This document shows positions 14,592-21,842 of a stretch of DNA of 32,421 nt, piece by piece; position 1 is the stretch's first letter; each line of letters starts with the position of its first letter. The notes beneath the pieces are model-generated. The model saw nothing but the letters and a program-made list of their open reading frames with translations. It had not been told where the DNA came from and ran no database searches. Origin of the DNA: an uncultured Coriobacteriaceae bacterium (GTDB lineage: Bacteria; Actinomycetota; Coriobacteriia; Coriobacteriales; Eggerthellaceae); the NCBI GenBank assembly GCA_900552365.1, contig URZP01000010.1, positions 1 through 32,421 on the forward strand, read 5' to 3'. A program made the translations under genes and the position numbers.

Positions 14592-15917
14592 ATGAGAAAC
14601 ATCCGTAGCTCCCATCACGACCTTCCGCGTTTCTTCACCGCAGAGATGCTGCTGCTGATTGCGACCGTCATCAGCGCGTTTGCGTTGCTGTTCGCTATGC
14701 TTTCTGAAAAGGGCCAGACTCACATCATGGTGGCGGCGGGCATCATCTTCACCTTGTGCTTGGTGGTTTTCGTCCGCTTGCTGATGGATCCCGATTCGGT
14801 GCGTGCGCGGCAGACCGATGAGGTTCTGAAGCTTTCCAGTGAGATGCTCGACAGTCTGAAGGACGGCCTTACTCTGGAATCGGCGCAGCGCGTGTGCGAG
14901 CTGCTTTTGCCGGCGACGGCAGCCATTGCCGTTGCCATCACCGACAAACAGACCATTTTGGGTTATGCGGGTCTTGGCGATGCCACGGCGTTGCCCGGCC
15001 GTGCGATCCGCACAACGTCGACGCATGACACCATCGCCGACGGTAAGCGCCGCGTGTTGTATACGCGTCAGGAAATCGGCTTGCCCGACGGCGAGACCGA
15101 GATCAACGCCGCCATTATCATGCCTATTTATCAGGGTCGAACCATCGAGGGCACGCTGAAGTTCTATTACAAGCGCGCCAAGCAGATCAGCCAAACGCAG
15201 GAATCCATGGCGCATGGTTTCGCTGAGCTGATCAGCATTCAGATGGCGGCCGTGGCACTGGAAGAGCAGACGCGCCTTGCTACCAGCATGGAGCTGAAAG
15301 CTCTTCAGGCGCAGATCAACCCACACTTCTTGTTCAACACCATCAACTGCATCGCGTCGTTCATCCGCACTGATCCCGCGAAGGCGCGCACGTTGCTGCG
15401 CGAGTTCGCGGTGTTCTATCGCTCCACGCTTGAAGACGGTCAGGATCTTATTCCGCTTGAGCGCGAGATCTCTCAGGTCGAGCGCTACTTCATGTTCGAA
15501 GTTGCCCGCTTTGGCGAAGACAAGTTGCAGCTTGATGTGGACATTTGCCCCGAGGTGGGCAAAATGCTGGTGCCGTCCTTTATCGTGCAGCCCTTGGTTG
15601 AGAACGCGGTGAAGCATGGCCGTCCGGCCGATGCCAAGCTGACGGTTCTGATCACGGCCGAGCTTCGGGACGACCAAGTGGTCATCCGCGTTGTGGATGA
15701 CGGTGTCGGCATGACGCAGGAAGCCGTCGACGGTATCATGCATCCGGAGTCGTCGAGCGGTTTGGGCATTGCCGTCAAGAATGTTCACGATCGAATCCTG
15801 GGGTATTTCGGACCCGATTCGCGTATGGACGTCGAGAGCGTTCTGGGAGAGGGAACAACGGTGACGTTCCTGCTGGATCGCCAATTCGTTGGCACGTACA
15901 GCCCTGAAGAAAAATAA
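14592..15917 (+). CDS. LytS/YehU-type sensor histidine kinase
   Basis: 441 aa. Two membrane helices (about 18-40 and 45-66) are followed by a GAF-like region (about 80-220), the His_kinase domain with QINPHFLFNT (phospho-acceptor His245) and an HATPase domain with VENAVKHG, DDGVGM and SGLGIAVKN. This is the LytS class, which works with LytTR-domain regulators. The only such regulator in the window is at 23590, about 7.7 kb away, with an unrelated minus-strand gene and three plus-strand genes between. The short outer loop between the helices leaves little room for an outside ligand, so sensing through the membrane or GAF domain is likely. It follows the TauE-like gene by 8 bases with a TAGGTGG site. 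Confidence 0.92.
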   Translation: MRNIRSSHHDLPRFFTAEMLLLIATVISAFALLFAMLSEKGQTHIMVAAGIIFTLCLVVFVRLLMDPDSVRARQTDEVLKLSSEMLDSLKDGLTLESAQRVCELLLPATAAIAVAITDKQTILGYAGLGDATALPGRAIRTTSTHDTIADGKRRVLYTRQEIGLPDGETEINAAIIMPIYQGRTIEGTLKFYYKRAKQISQTQESMAHGFAELISIQMAAVALEEQTRLATSMELKALQAQINPHFLFNTINCIASFIRTDPAKARTLLREFAVFYRSTLEDGQDLIPLEREISQVERYFMFEVARFGEDKLQLDVDICPEVGKMLVPSFIVQPLVENAVKHGRPADAKLTVLITAELRDDQVVIRVVDDGVGMTQEAVDGIMHPESSSGLGIAVKNVHDRILGYFGPDSRMDVESVLGEGTTVTFLLDRQFVGTYSPEEK

Positions 15918-16222
15918 CAAGGGGCGCCTATCAGAACCAAAAAGGGGATGGATCTTCGAATGCGGGCAGGTCGCGGACTGTCACCGAGCAATAACCCCAT
16001 CGACTTCGGGGCAACACGCGATGCGCGCCATCGATTGCGGTCTCTTCGGATTCAGGGCATAAAAATGGCCCGCCGACGGAGAGAACGTCGACGGGCGCCA
16101 TATGGATCGTTAAGAGTTTAACGCCGAATCGCCGCGAATCAAGTATGTATTTCGATTAGCGGCAAGAAACTTTCGTCGAGCCCGCCTTTGTCAAAGCGAG
16201 CTCGACGGTAACGCAAGCGGAT
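15918..16222. other. Intergenic region between convergent kinase and serA genes
   Basis: This stretch of 305 bases contains no convincing gene. It carries the serA terminator (16061-16096, minus strand) and a second dyad closer to serA: CGTCGAGC near 16174 pairs with GCTCGACG near 16204, and an inner CTTTG/CAAAG pair can close its loop. No clear terminator for the kinase transcript was found on the plus strand. Confidence 0.6.
16061..16096 (-). terminator. Intrinsic terminator of serA
   Basis: On the minus strand the stem GCCCG-x-CGTCG / CGACG-x-CGGGC (16068-16078 with 16086-16096, one mismatch, 7-base loop) is followed by CCA and a T5 run (complement of 16061-16065). It lies about 125 bases after the serA stop. 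Confidence 0.75.
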
Positions 16223-17389
16223 TTACTTCACCACGCGAACACGCAGGATGCCTTCGGCGCCGGCGATGCGCTCGATGGCGGCATCGGTGAGAGCGGCATC
16301 AAGGTCGATCAGAGCGTAGGCGTAATCGCCGCGAGCCTTCGAGGTGATGTTGGCCAGGTTCACGCCTTCTTCGGTGATGGAGGCAGTGATGGTGTTGATC
16401 ATGCCGGGAAGGTTCTTGTGCAGAACGCCCACACGGCTGCCCTCGGCGGGAGCGGGGCCCATGTCGCAGGCGGGGAAGTTGACTGAGTTGCGGATGTTGC
16501 CGTTCTCGATGTAGTCGACGATCTCGTCAACAGCCATAACCGCGCAGTTCTCTTCGGCCTCGGCGGTTGATGCGCCGATGTGCGGCATGATGATGCAGTT
16601 CTTCGCGGCAAGGGCCTGCGGGGTGACGAAGTCGGTGATGTAGCAGCCCAGCGTGTCGTTGTTCAGAGCGGCTGCCAGGGCGTCTTGGTCGACCAGCGTG
16701 TCGCGCGAGAAGTTCATCAACACGGCGTCGGGCTTCATGATCTCGATCTGGTGGGCGTCGATCATGCCGATGGTGCTTTCCAGCGCGGGTACATGAATGG
16801 TGATGTAGTCGCAATTCGCGCAGATGTCATCGAGGTTGGTGACGTGATGGACGGTGCCCGAGATGCGCCATGCGGCGTTCACGGAAACGTAGGGGTCGTA
16901 GCCGTATACATCCATTCCCAGCTCTTCAGCGGCATTGGCAACCAAGGCACCGATTGCACCCAAGCCGATGACGCCCAATTTCTTGCCAGCGATCTCGCGG
17001 CCAGCGAACTGTTTCTTTGCCTTTTCGACTGTTTTGGCGATGTCGGGGTCGGCGGCGTTGTCGCGGATCCACTGGTTGCCGGCGATGATGCCGCGGCTGC
17101 CCAGAAGCATGCTGCAGATGATGAGCTCCTTAACGGCGTTGGCGTTGGCACCCGGGGTGTTGAAGACGACGATGCCCTCGTCGGCGCAGCGGTCCAGCGG
17201 GATGTTGTTCACGCCGGCGCCGGCACGGGCGATGGCCAGCAGGTCCTTGGGGAACTGGGTGTCGTGCAGCTTCATGCTGCGAACCAGCACGCCGTCGGCT
17301 TCCTCCAGCGTGTCGACCAGGCTGTAGTTGCCGGGCAGCTTGTCGGTGCCCTTCTTCGAGATGTTGTTGAGACAATGGATGCGAGGCAT
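16223..17389 (-). CDS. serA: D-3-phosphoglycerate dehydrogenase (2-hydroxyacid dehydrogenase with ACT domain)
   Basis: 388 aa from the ATG at 17389, chosen because AAAGGAAC lies right before it and the MPRIHCLN start matches the family; the open frame further upstream is not used. The substrate domain contains VRSMKLHD. The NAD domain has GVIGLGAIG (139-147), the conserved Arg229 in NFSRDTLVD and His270 in MPHIGAST. A C-terminal ACT domain (about 319-388) would allow serine feedback. It should oxidise 3-phosphoglycerate in serine synthesis. At the position of the usual catalytic Glu (29 residues after the Arg, 5 after the conserved Asp) there is Gln258. serC and serB are not nearby. The gene is divergent from the LRR gene, and its own terminator lies at 16061-16096. 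Confidence 0.88.
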   Translation of the reverse strand: MPRIHCLNNISKKGTDKLPGNYSLVDTLEEADGVLVRSMKLHDTQFPKDLLAIARAGAGVNNIPLDRCADEGIVVFNTPGANANAVKELIICSMLLGSRGIIAGNQWIRDNAADPDIAKTVEKAKKQFAGREIAGKKLGVIGLGAIGALVANAAEELGMDVYGYDPYVSVNAAWRISGTVHHVTNLDDICANCDYITIHVPALESTIGMIDAHQIEIMKPDAVLMNFSRDTLVDQDALAAALNNDTLGCYITDFVTPQALAAKNCIIMPHIGASTAEAEENCAVMAVDEIVDYIENGNIRNSVNFPACDMGPAPAEGSRVGVLHKNLPGMINTITASITEEGVNLANITSKARGDYAYALIDLDAALTDAAIERIAGAEGILRVRVVK

Positions 17390-17444
17390 GAGGTTCCTTT
17401 CGACGGATAAGTTGCTAGCCAAGCGCCGCGAACCAATCGCGTGG

Positions 17445-17473
17445 TTGGCGTTACGATAGATCGCGGTTATTGT
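17445..17473 (+). promoter_or_regulatory. Candidate promoter of the LRR-VWA-MoxR block
   Basis: TTGGCG (17445-17450) and TATTGT (17468-17473) are spaced by exactly 17 bases in the divergent region upstream of the LRR gene. The predicted start is near 17480, directly ahead of the dyad at 17481-17509. Matches to consensus are moderate. Confidence 0.4.
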
Positions 17474-17480
17474 ATCCCAA

Positions 17481-17509
17481 AAGAAGTCCACCAGATTGGT
17501 AGACTTCTT
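17481..17509. promoter_or_regulatory. 29-bp dyad at the predicted 5' end of the LRR transcript
   Basis: AAGAAGTC-c-ACC (17481-17492) mirrors GGT-a-GACTTCTT (17498-17509) around AGATT: 11 pairs with one mismatch. On the plus strand it is followed by CGTTTTG and on the minus strand by TTTTGGG, so it resembles a bidirectional terminator, yet no gene ends here. It lies 25 bases before the LRR start. It could be an attenuator, a 5' stabilising hairpin, or a repressor operator (GGTNGAC half-sites are reminiscent of GntR-type sites). Confidence 0.65.
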
Positions 17510-17534
17510 CGTTTTGCGCAGAAAGAGAAGGGGA

Positions 17535-19634
17535 ATGGCGAGCTTTCGTTGCATCGAGCTTTCGCATCGACGCGCGCGCATCGTGCGTTGCGAAAGCGAC
17601 GATCACGTGCTGGTTGTTCCCGAGCGCATTGACGGCCTGATGGTGACGGAAATCGGCGATGGTGCTTTCGCGGGATTGCTCCGTGTGCGCGAGATCGATC
17701 TTCCTTCAAACGTTGTGCGCATCGGTGCCGGCGCGTTTGTGAACTGCATTGATTTGCGCAGGCTTCGGTTTCCGGCGGGGCTTAAGGACGGCGACCCGTC
17801 GTGGCTCATCGGCTGTGAGCGCCTGGAGGATGTTGTTCTGCCCGGCGCGGCGACCTCGTTCTCGGAGGATTTCCTTTCGTCGTTTTTGCCGAAGCGCGTG
17901 ATGCTGGGCGCGAAGGCACGGCGGTTCGCGGCTCCCGACAGGTGGGCGCCCATTTTGCGTGAGTTCGCGATCGACGCGGACAACCCATGGCTCAGCACTG
18001 ACGGGACGTGCTTGTATAGCCGCGATGGCAAGAAGCTGCTTTCTGTTGTGGTCCATCGCTCGGTTTGCGATGTGGCGGACGGGTGCGAAGCGATCGCCCG
18101 CAAGGCGTTCGCGGACGACGTCGAGTTGAAATCGGCGAATCTTCCCGATTCGCTTGTCCAGATTGGGGCTTCGGCGTTTGCGGGTTCAGGCCTCATCCGT
18201 TTGGAAGTGCCGGAAAGCGTGCGATCGATTGGCTCGCGGGCGTTCTCGCGGTGCGATGACCTGCGGGATGTCGAGCTTTCGCGCGGTCTTGAAAGCATCG
18301 GCGACGAGGCGTTCGCGCATTGTCGCAGCTTGGTGCACCTGAGCATTCCCGCAACGGTTCGTGAGATGGGCGTGCGGGTGACGTTCGATACGCGTGTTTC
18401 GGAAGGTCATGTTGCGTGTGAGGGCGATGTCGGTGCCGTCACGGCGTTCGTGTTCGCAGACGACGCGGGCGTTCTGTACCGTCGCGTGCCCGACGGGACG
18501 GAGGACGCTTGCGTCAATGGTGCCGACGCGGGTTTCGGTTCGCCCGAATCGCGCCTGGTTGCCTTGGAGCTGATCGACGCCTCGGCGCTAACCTTGGCGG
18601 AATATCGCGTTCTTCCAGGGACGCGTTCGATTGGGCCGCGGGCGTTTTCTAAGAACGCCTTCGCTCGGAGGGTTTCGTTGCCAGAAGGGGTGAAGATCGT
18701 TGGTGAGCGCGCGTTCGCGGAATGCGCGGCGCTTTTCGCTATTGAGCTGCCCGATACGGTTGAGGATATTGGCGAGCGCGCCTTTTGCGGCGCGTCCCTT
18801 AAGGCAGTTCGGATCCCGCGAGCTTTGGCAAGGCTGGGCGAGCGCGCGTTCGGTGTGGTGGAAAGCGGTGTCGACGCCTCGCGGTTGACCTTGCGCTTGT
18901 GTCAGGTGGCCGAAGGGAATGAGCGCTTCTTCGTTCACGACGGCCTTCTGTGTGAGCGTTTGCTTGGCGAAGATGGCGAAGAGGGCGAAAACGTCCGTGT
19001 GATCGTTCGTGCGGGTGCAGATCGCGATGTCTCTCTGCCCGAAGGAACGGTTGAGGTGGCGCCGTATGCGTTTGCGGGTGCGTGGGGCATCGACCGATTA
19101 TTCATCCCGCGCACGCTGCGGCGTGCGGGAATCGCATCGTTCGCGTTGGCGGAGCCGTGCCAGGTGGTCGAGATCGAGCGGGCACATGCGTGGCACGGCC
19201 AGCAATCGGTTGTGGTGCGTCCGCCGCAGGACGTGAATGGACTGTTCGCGATCAGGGGGTCGCTTGCAACCGACCCGCATGACGCCCGCGGGCTTTCCGA
19301 TGCGTGCGATCAGGCGATTTTCATTTCCCGTAACCGCTTGGTCCGTTCGCGCTATATGGTCGAGCGGTTGCTTGATCCGTTGTACTTGGCCCCTGGCGTG
19401 AGGAAGCGCTTCTATCAAGAAATAGCCGCGAACCTGGCGGAAGCCTGTCGCGAATTCGCCAAGGTCGACGAGCGCGCGTTGTTCCGATCGCTTGTTGACT
19501 TGGGGTTCATCCACGAGGGAAACATCACGCGCCTGTCCGATGCAGCTGCAAGCTGGGGCAACGTGGCGGCTTCGGCGCTATTGCTGGATATAAAACATGC
19601 GCGTTTCGGCCATCGTGCCGATTTCACGCTGTAG
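17535..19634 (+). CDS. Cytoplasmic leucine-rich-repeat protein (BspA-type LRR_5), first gene of an LRR-VWA-MoxR block
   Basis: 699 aa from the ATG at 17535, which follows AGAAGGGG; a TTG 13 codons earlier lies inside the dyad and is not favoured. Repeats of the BspA/LRR_5 type (IG..AF..C..L..+.LP..V) occur around residues 35-100, 140-290, 370-450 and 505-545, with one typical NPWLSTDGTCLYS.DGKKLL unit. No signal peptide or membrane segment is present, unlike surface BspA proteins, so it should be cytoplasmic. The last ~110 residues form a helical, repeat-free domain ending in ALLLDIKHARFG, a tail I associate with LRR proteins found beside VWA and MoxR genes. It probably binds a protein or other ligand for the neighbouring VWA/AAA+ pair. 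Function is inferred from context. Confidence 0.85.
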   Translation: MASFRCIELSHRRARIVRCESDDHVLVVPERIDGLMVTEIGDGAFAGLLRVREIDLPSNVVRIGAGAFVNCIDLRRLRFPAGLKDGDPSWLIGCERLEDVVLPGAATSFSEDFLSSFLPKRVMLGAKARRFAAPDRWAPILREFAIDADNPWLSTDGTCLYSRDGKKLLSVVVHRSVCDVADGCEAIARKAFADDVELKSANLPDSLVQIGASAFAGSGLIRLEVPESVRSIGSRAFSRCDDLRDVELSRGLESIGDEAFAHCRSLVHLSIPATVREMGVRVTFDTRVSEGHVACEGDVGAVTAFVFADDAGVLYRRVPDGTEDACVNGADAGFGSPESRLVALELIDASALTLAEYRVLPGTRSIGPRAFSKNAFARRVSLPEGVKIVGERAFAECAALFAIELPDTVEDIGERAFCGASLKAVRIPRALARLGERAFGVVESGVDASRLTLRLCQVAEGNERFFVHDGLLCERLLGEDGEEGENVRVIVRAGADRDVSLPEGTVEVAPYAFAGAWGIDRLFIPRTLRRAGIASFALAEPCQVVEIERAHAWHGQQSVVVRPPQDVNGLFAIRGSLATDPHDARGLSDACDQAIFISRNRLVRSRYMVERLLDPLYLAPGVRKRFYQEIAANLAEACREFAKVDERALFRSLVDLGFIHEGNITRLSDAAASWGNVAASALLLDIKHARFGHRADFTL

Positions 19635-19684
19635 CCTGTGGTTTCATAGTCACAACAAACGCGATCTTAAAGGGGGTGCGTTAT

Positions 19685-21784
19685 ATGGGTTGCAACGGTC
19701 ATAAGGGTGCCGCTGGATTCGGCGCACCTGCTTCTGTTGTCACTGCGGGCGCTTCTGCCGCTGTGCGCGAACGCGATGCTCGCGACAAAGCTGCGCGCAA
19801 TGCTCGTTCGGCGGTTGCCGCCATCGTGCAGGCTATGCCCTCGGGCGCGGTTCCCGTAGTGGTTTCGGGCTCTGACGGCATGTCACCGGAGCAGACCCCC
19901 GAAGAAAAACAGCGTCAAGCGGTGGTTGAGGACCTGGCCAAACGCATCCTTTCCGAATGCCGCACCACGCTTATGATGGCGTTTCGCTATCTGGACTCGG
20001 CGTTTTGGAAGCTGCCCGTCGTTTCCGACGATTTCGAAGGAACGGTGGGCACCGACGGAGCCCGGTTGTTCTTCAGCCCGCGCGGGGTGATCTCGCGTTT
20101 CCGCAGCGACCCTAACGAGATGACGCGCGACTTCCTTCACCTTATCTTGCATTGCGTGTTCAGGCAGCCGTTCGAAACGCGCCGCGAGCACCCGCTGAAC
20201 TGGTCATACGCATGTGACATCTGCGTCGAGGCCATAGTCATGGAAATGTGCGGCGCGCGTTTCGCGTGTTCCGATGACGCGCAGCGCAACGCGCTTCTGA
20301 AGCAGCTGCGCAGTGCGGTTGACGCGCTGACGCCCGCGCAAGTTTACCGCCTGATCGAACGTTTGCGAAACGCCGATGCCGTGCCGTCGCTTTCGCGCGA
20401 CGAGCTGCGTCTGGCGGAGCTGCTTAACGAATCGGAGCCGTTGTTCGTGCGCGATAGCCATGGGTTTTGGAACCTGACCGAGCCCGAGCGCACCGACGAC
20501 CCCGACGAGGCTGATCGCACCGAAGAGGACGACGACCCCAGCCAGAGCGACAATCAGGACGGAGCGGGCGCGACTTCGGAGACGGGCGAAGACGACGCGG
20601 ACGAGCAGGGCGGCCAAGAGGATGCCTTCGACGGCGAGTCCGGTCAGGGTTCGGATGGGGGCTCGGGTGAAGGCCGTGATGATGCTCCGAACGACGATCC
20701 CGATCGCGACGAATCGGATGGCGGCAACGAAGATGCCGATCCCTCGTCCGACAATGATGCCGACGGCGACGCAGGTGATTCTTCGTCGAACGATGCTCCC
20801 GGTAAGAAGAACTCCCAGAGTGATGTTTCCGATTTTTCGGAATCGCAGGCCGGTGCACAGGATGATGAAACTCGGGATTCTTCGCAGAACTCGTCGAATC
20901 ATGACGCAAGCCAGAAACAAAGCGCCGATTCATCTGCGGAGTCGTCATCAAGTTCGCCAACCGATACGCCGACAGCGGGTTCCTCCGACGCGGGCTATGA
21001 CGAGCGATCGCTTGACGACGTGCCCGAGCAGCCCGATTTCGACCAAGCGAAAAGCGACTGGGAGGACATCGGCAAGCGCATTCAGGCCGACTTGGAGACC
21101 ATGTCGAAAAGCCGCGGAGACGGCGCGGGAAGTTTGATGGCCAATCTTGAGCTGGTGAACCGTACGCGCACGAACTACGCCGATTTCCTTCGCATGTTCA
21201 GCCGCATGGGTGAGGATATGCGGCTGAACGACGACGAGTTCGACTACGTTTACTACACGTACGGCTTGTCGCGCTACGGCAACATGCCGCTAATCGAGCC
21301 GCTTGAGTACAAGGAGTCGCGGCGCGTGCGCGAGTTCGTTATTGCGCTGGACACCTCGGGGTCGTGCTCGGGGCCGCTGGTTCAGCGTTTCGTTGAGCGT
21401 ACCTTCGAGATGCTGAAAAGCTCCGAGGAATTCGGCACGCAGGTGAACGTCCATATCATTCAGTGCGATGCCGCGGTTCAAGAAGACACGGTTATCACAT
21501 CGGTCGACGACTTCACCCGCTATATCGATTCATTCCAGGTGAAGGGCTTTGGTGGTACCGACTTCCGCCCGCTGTTCGCCTATGTGGACGAGCTGGTCCG
21601 CGCGGGCGAGTTCGAGGATCTGCGCGGTTTGATTTACTTCACCGATGGCGCGGGGATCTATCCCGATTCACCGCCCGATTACGATGTCGCCTTCGTTTTC
21701 GTCGACGAGGACGGCCAGAAACGGCGCGTGCCTCCGTGGGCCATGCGCGTGGTTATCGATCAAGAGGACATCCGCCAGCTTTAG
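19685..21784 (+). CDS. VWA-like protein with N-terminal zincin-like domain (DUF2201 type)
   Basis: 699 aa from the ATG at 19685, which has an AAAGGGGG site at proper distance. The N-terminal domain (about 75-265) includes RFRSDPNEMTRDFLHLILHCVFRQP with His152-x3-His156 and a later DICVEAIVME, a zincin-like putative metallopeptidase pattern. A very acidic, Ser/Asp/Gly-rich linker of about 180 residues (270-450) follows. The C-terminal VWA domain has a full MIDAS: DTSGS (556-560), Thr625 in GGTDF and Asp654 in FTDG. VWA proteins of this kind act with MoxR ATPases, as ViaA does with RavA. The ATPase gene follows 58 bases behind. Whether the zincin site is catalytic is unknown; the HxxxH spacing is shorter in detail than a classical HExxH. 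Confidence 0.88.
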   Translation: MGCNGHKGAAGFGAPASVVTAGASAAVRERDARDKAARNARSAVAAIVQAMPSGAVPVVVSGSDGMSPEQTPEEKQRQAVVEDLAKRILSECRTTLMMAFRYLDSAFWKLPVVSDDFEGTVGTDGARLFFSPRGVISRFRSDPNEMTRDFLHLILHCVFRQPFETRREHPLNWSYACDICVEAIVMEMCGARFACSDDAQRNALLKQLRSAVDALTPAQVYRLIERLRNADAVPSLSRDELRLAELLNESEPLFVRDSHGFWNLTEPERTDDPDEADRTEEDDDPSQSDNQDGAGATSETGEDDADEQGGQEDAFDGESGQGSDGGSGEGRDDAPNDDPDRDESDGGNEDADPSSDNDADGDAGDSSSNDAPGKKNSQSDVSDFSESQAGAQDDETRDSSQNSSNHDASQKQSADSSAESSSSSPTDTPTAGSSDAGYDERSLDDVPEQPDFDQAKSDWEDIGKRIQADLETMSKSRGDGAGSLMANLELVNRTRTNYADFLRMFSRMGEDMRLNDDEFDYVYYTYGLSRYGNMPLIEPLEYKESRRVREFVIALDTSGSCSGPLVQRFVERTFEMLKSSEEFGTQVNVHIIQCDAAVQEDTVITSVDDFTRYIDSFQVKGFGGTDFRPLFAYVDELVRAGEFEDLRGLIYFTDGAGIYPDSPPDYDVAFVFVDEDGQKRRVPPWAMRVVIDQEDIRQL

Positions 21785-21789
21785 GTGCT

Positions 21790-21805
21790 GGGCTTCTCGA
21801 AGCCC
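21790..21805 (+). other. Small hairpin between the VWA and MoxR genes
   Basis: GGGCTT and AAGCCC pair around CTCG shortly after the VWA stop, with no T run behind. It may be an RNA processing or stability element that changes the ratio of the two proteins; it is not a convincing terminator. Coordinates are accurate to within a base or two. Confidence 0.4.
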
Positions 21806-21842
21806 CGAAAGCAGCGGTTAACGGCACATAGGGAGGCCGAAG

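Noticed and set aside
14580..15920. Minus-strand frame opposite the histidine kinase
   Set aside because: Covers the kinase exactly, with His/Arg/Gln-rich shadow composition.
17390..17581. N-terminal extension of the SerA-like gene
   Set aside because: The extra 64 residues read through the divergent promoter and dyad; the ATG at 17389 has a Shine-Dalgarno and the family's N terminus.
20480..21050. Repeat-like DNA in the VWA gene
   Set aside because: The pattern comes from the Asp/Ser/Gly-rich linker codons (GAC/GAT, TCG/TCC), not from copied DNA units.
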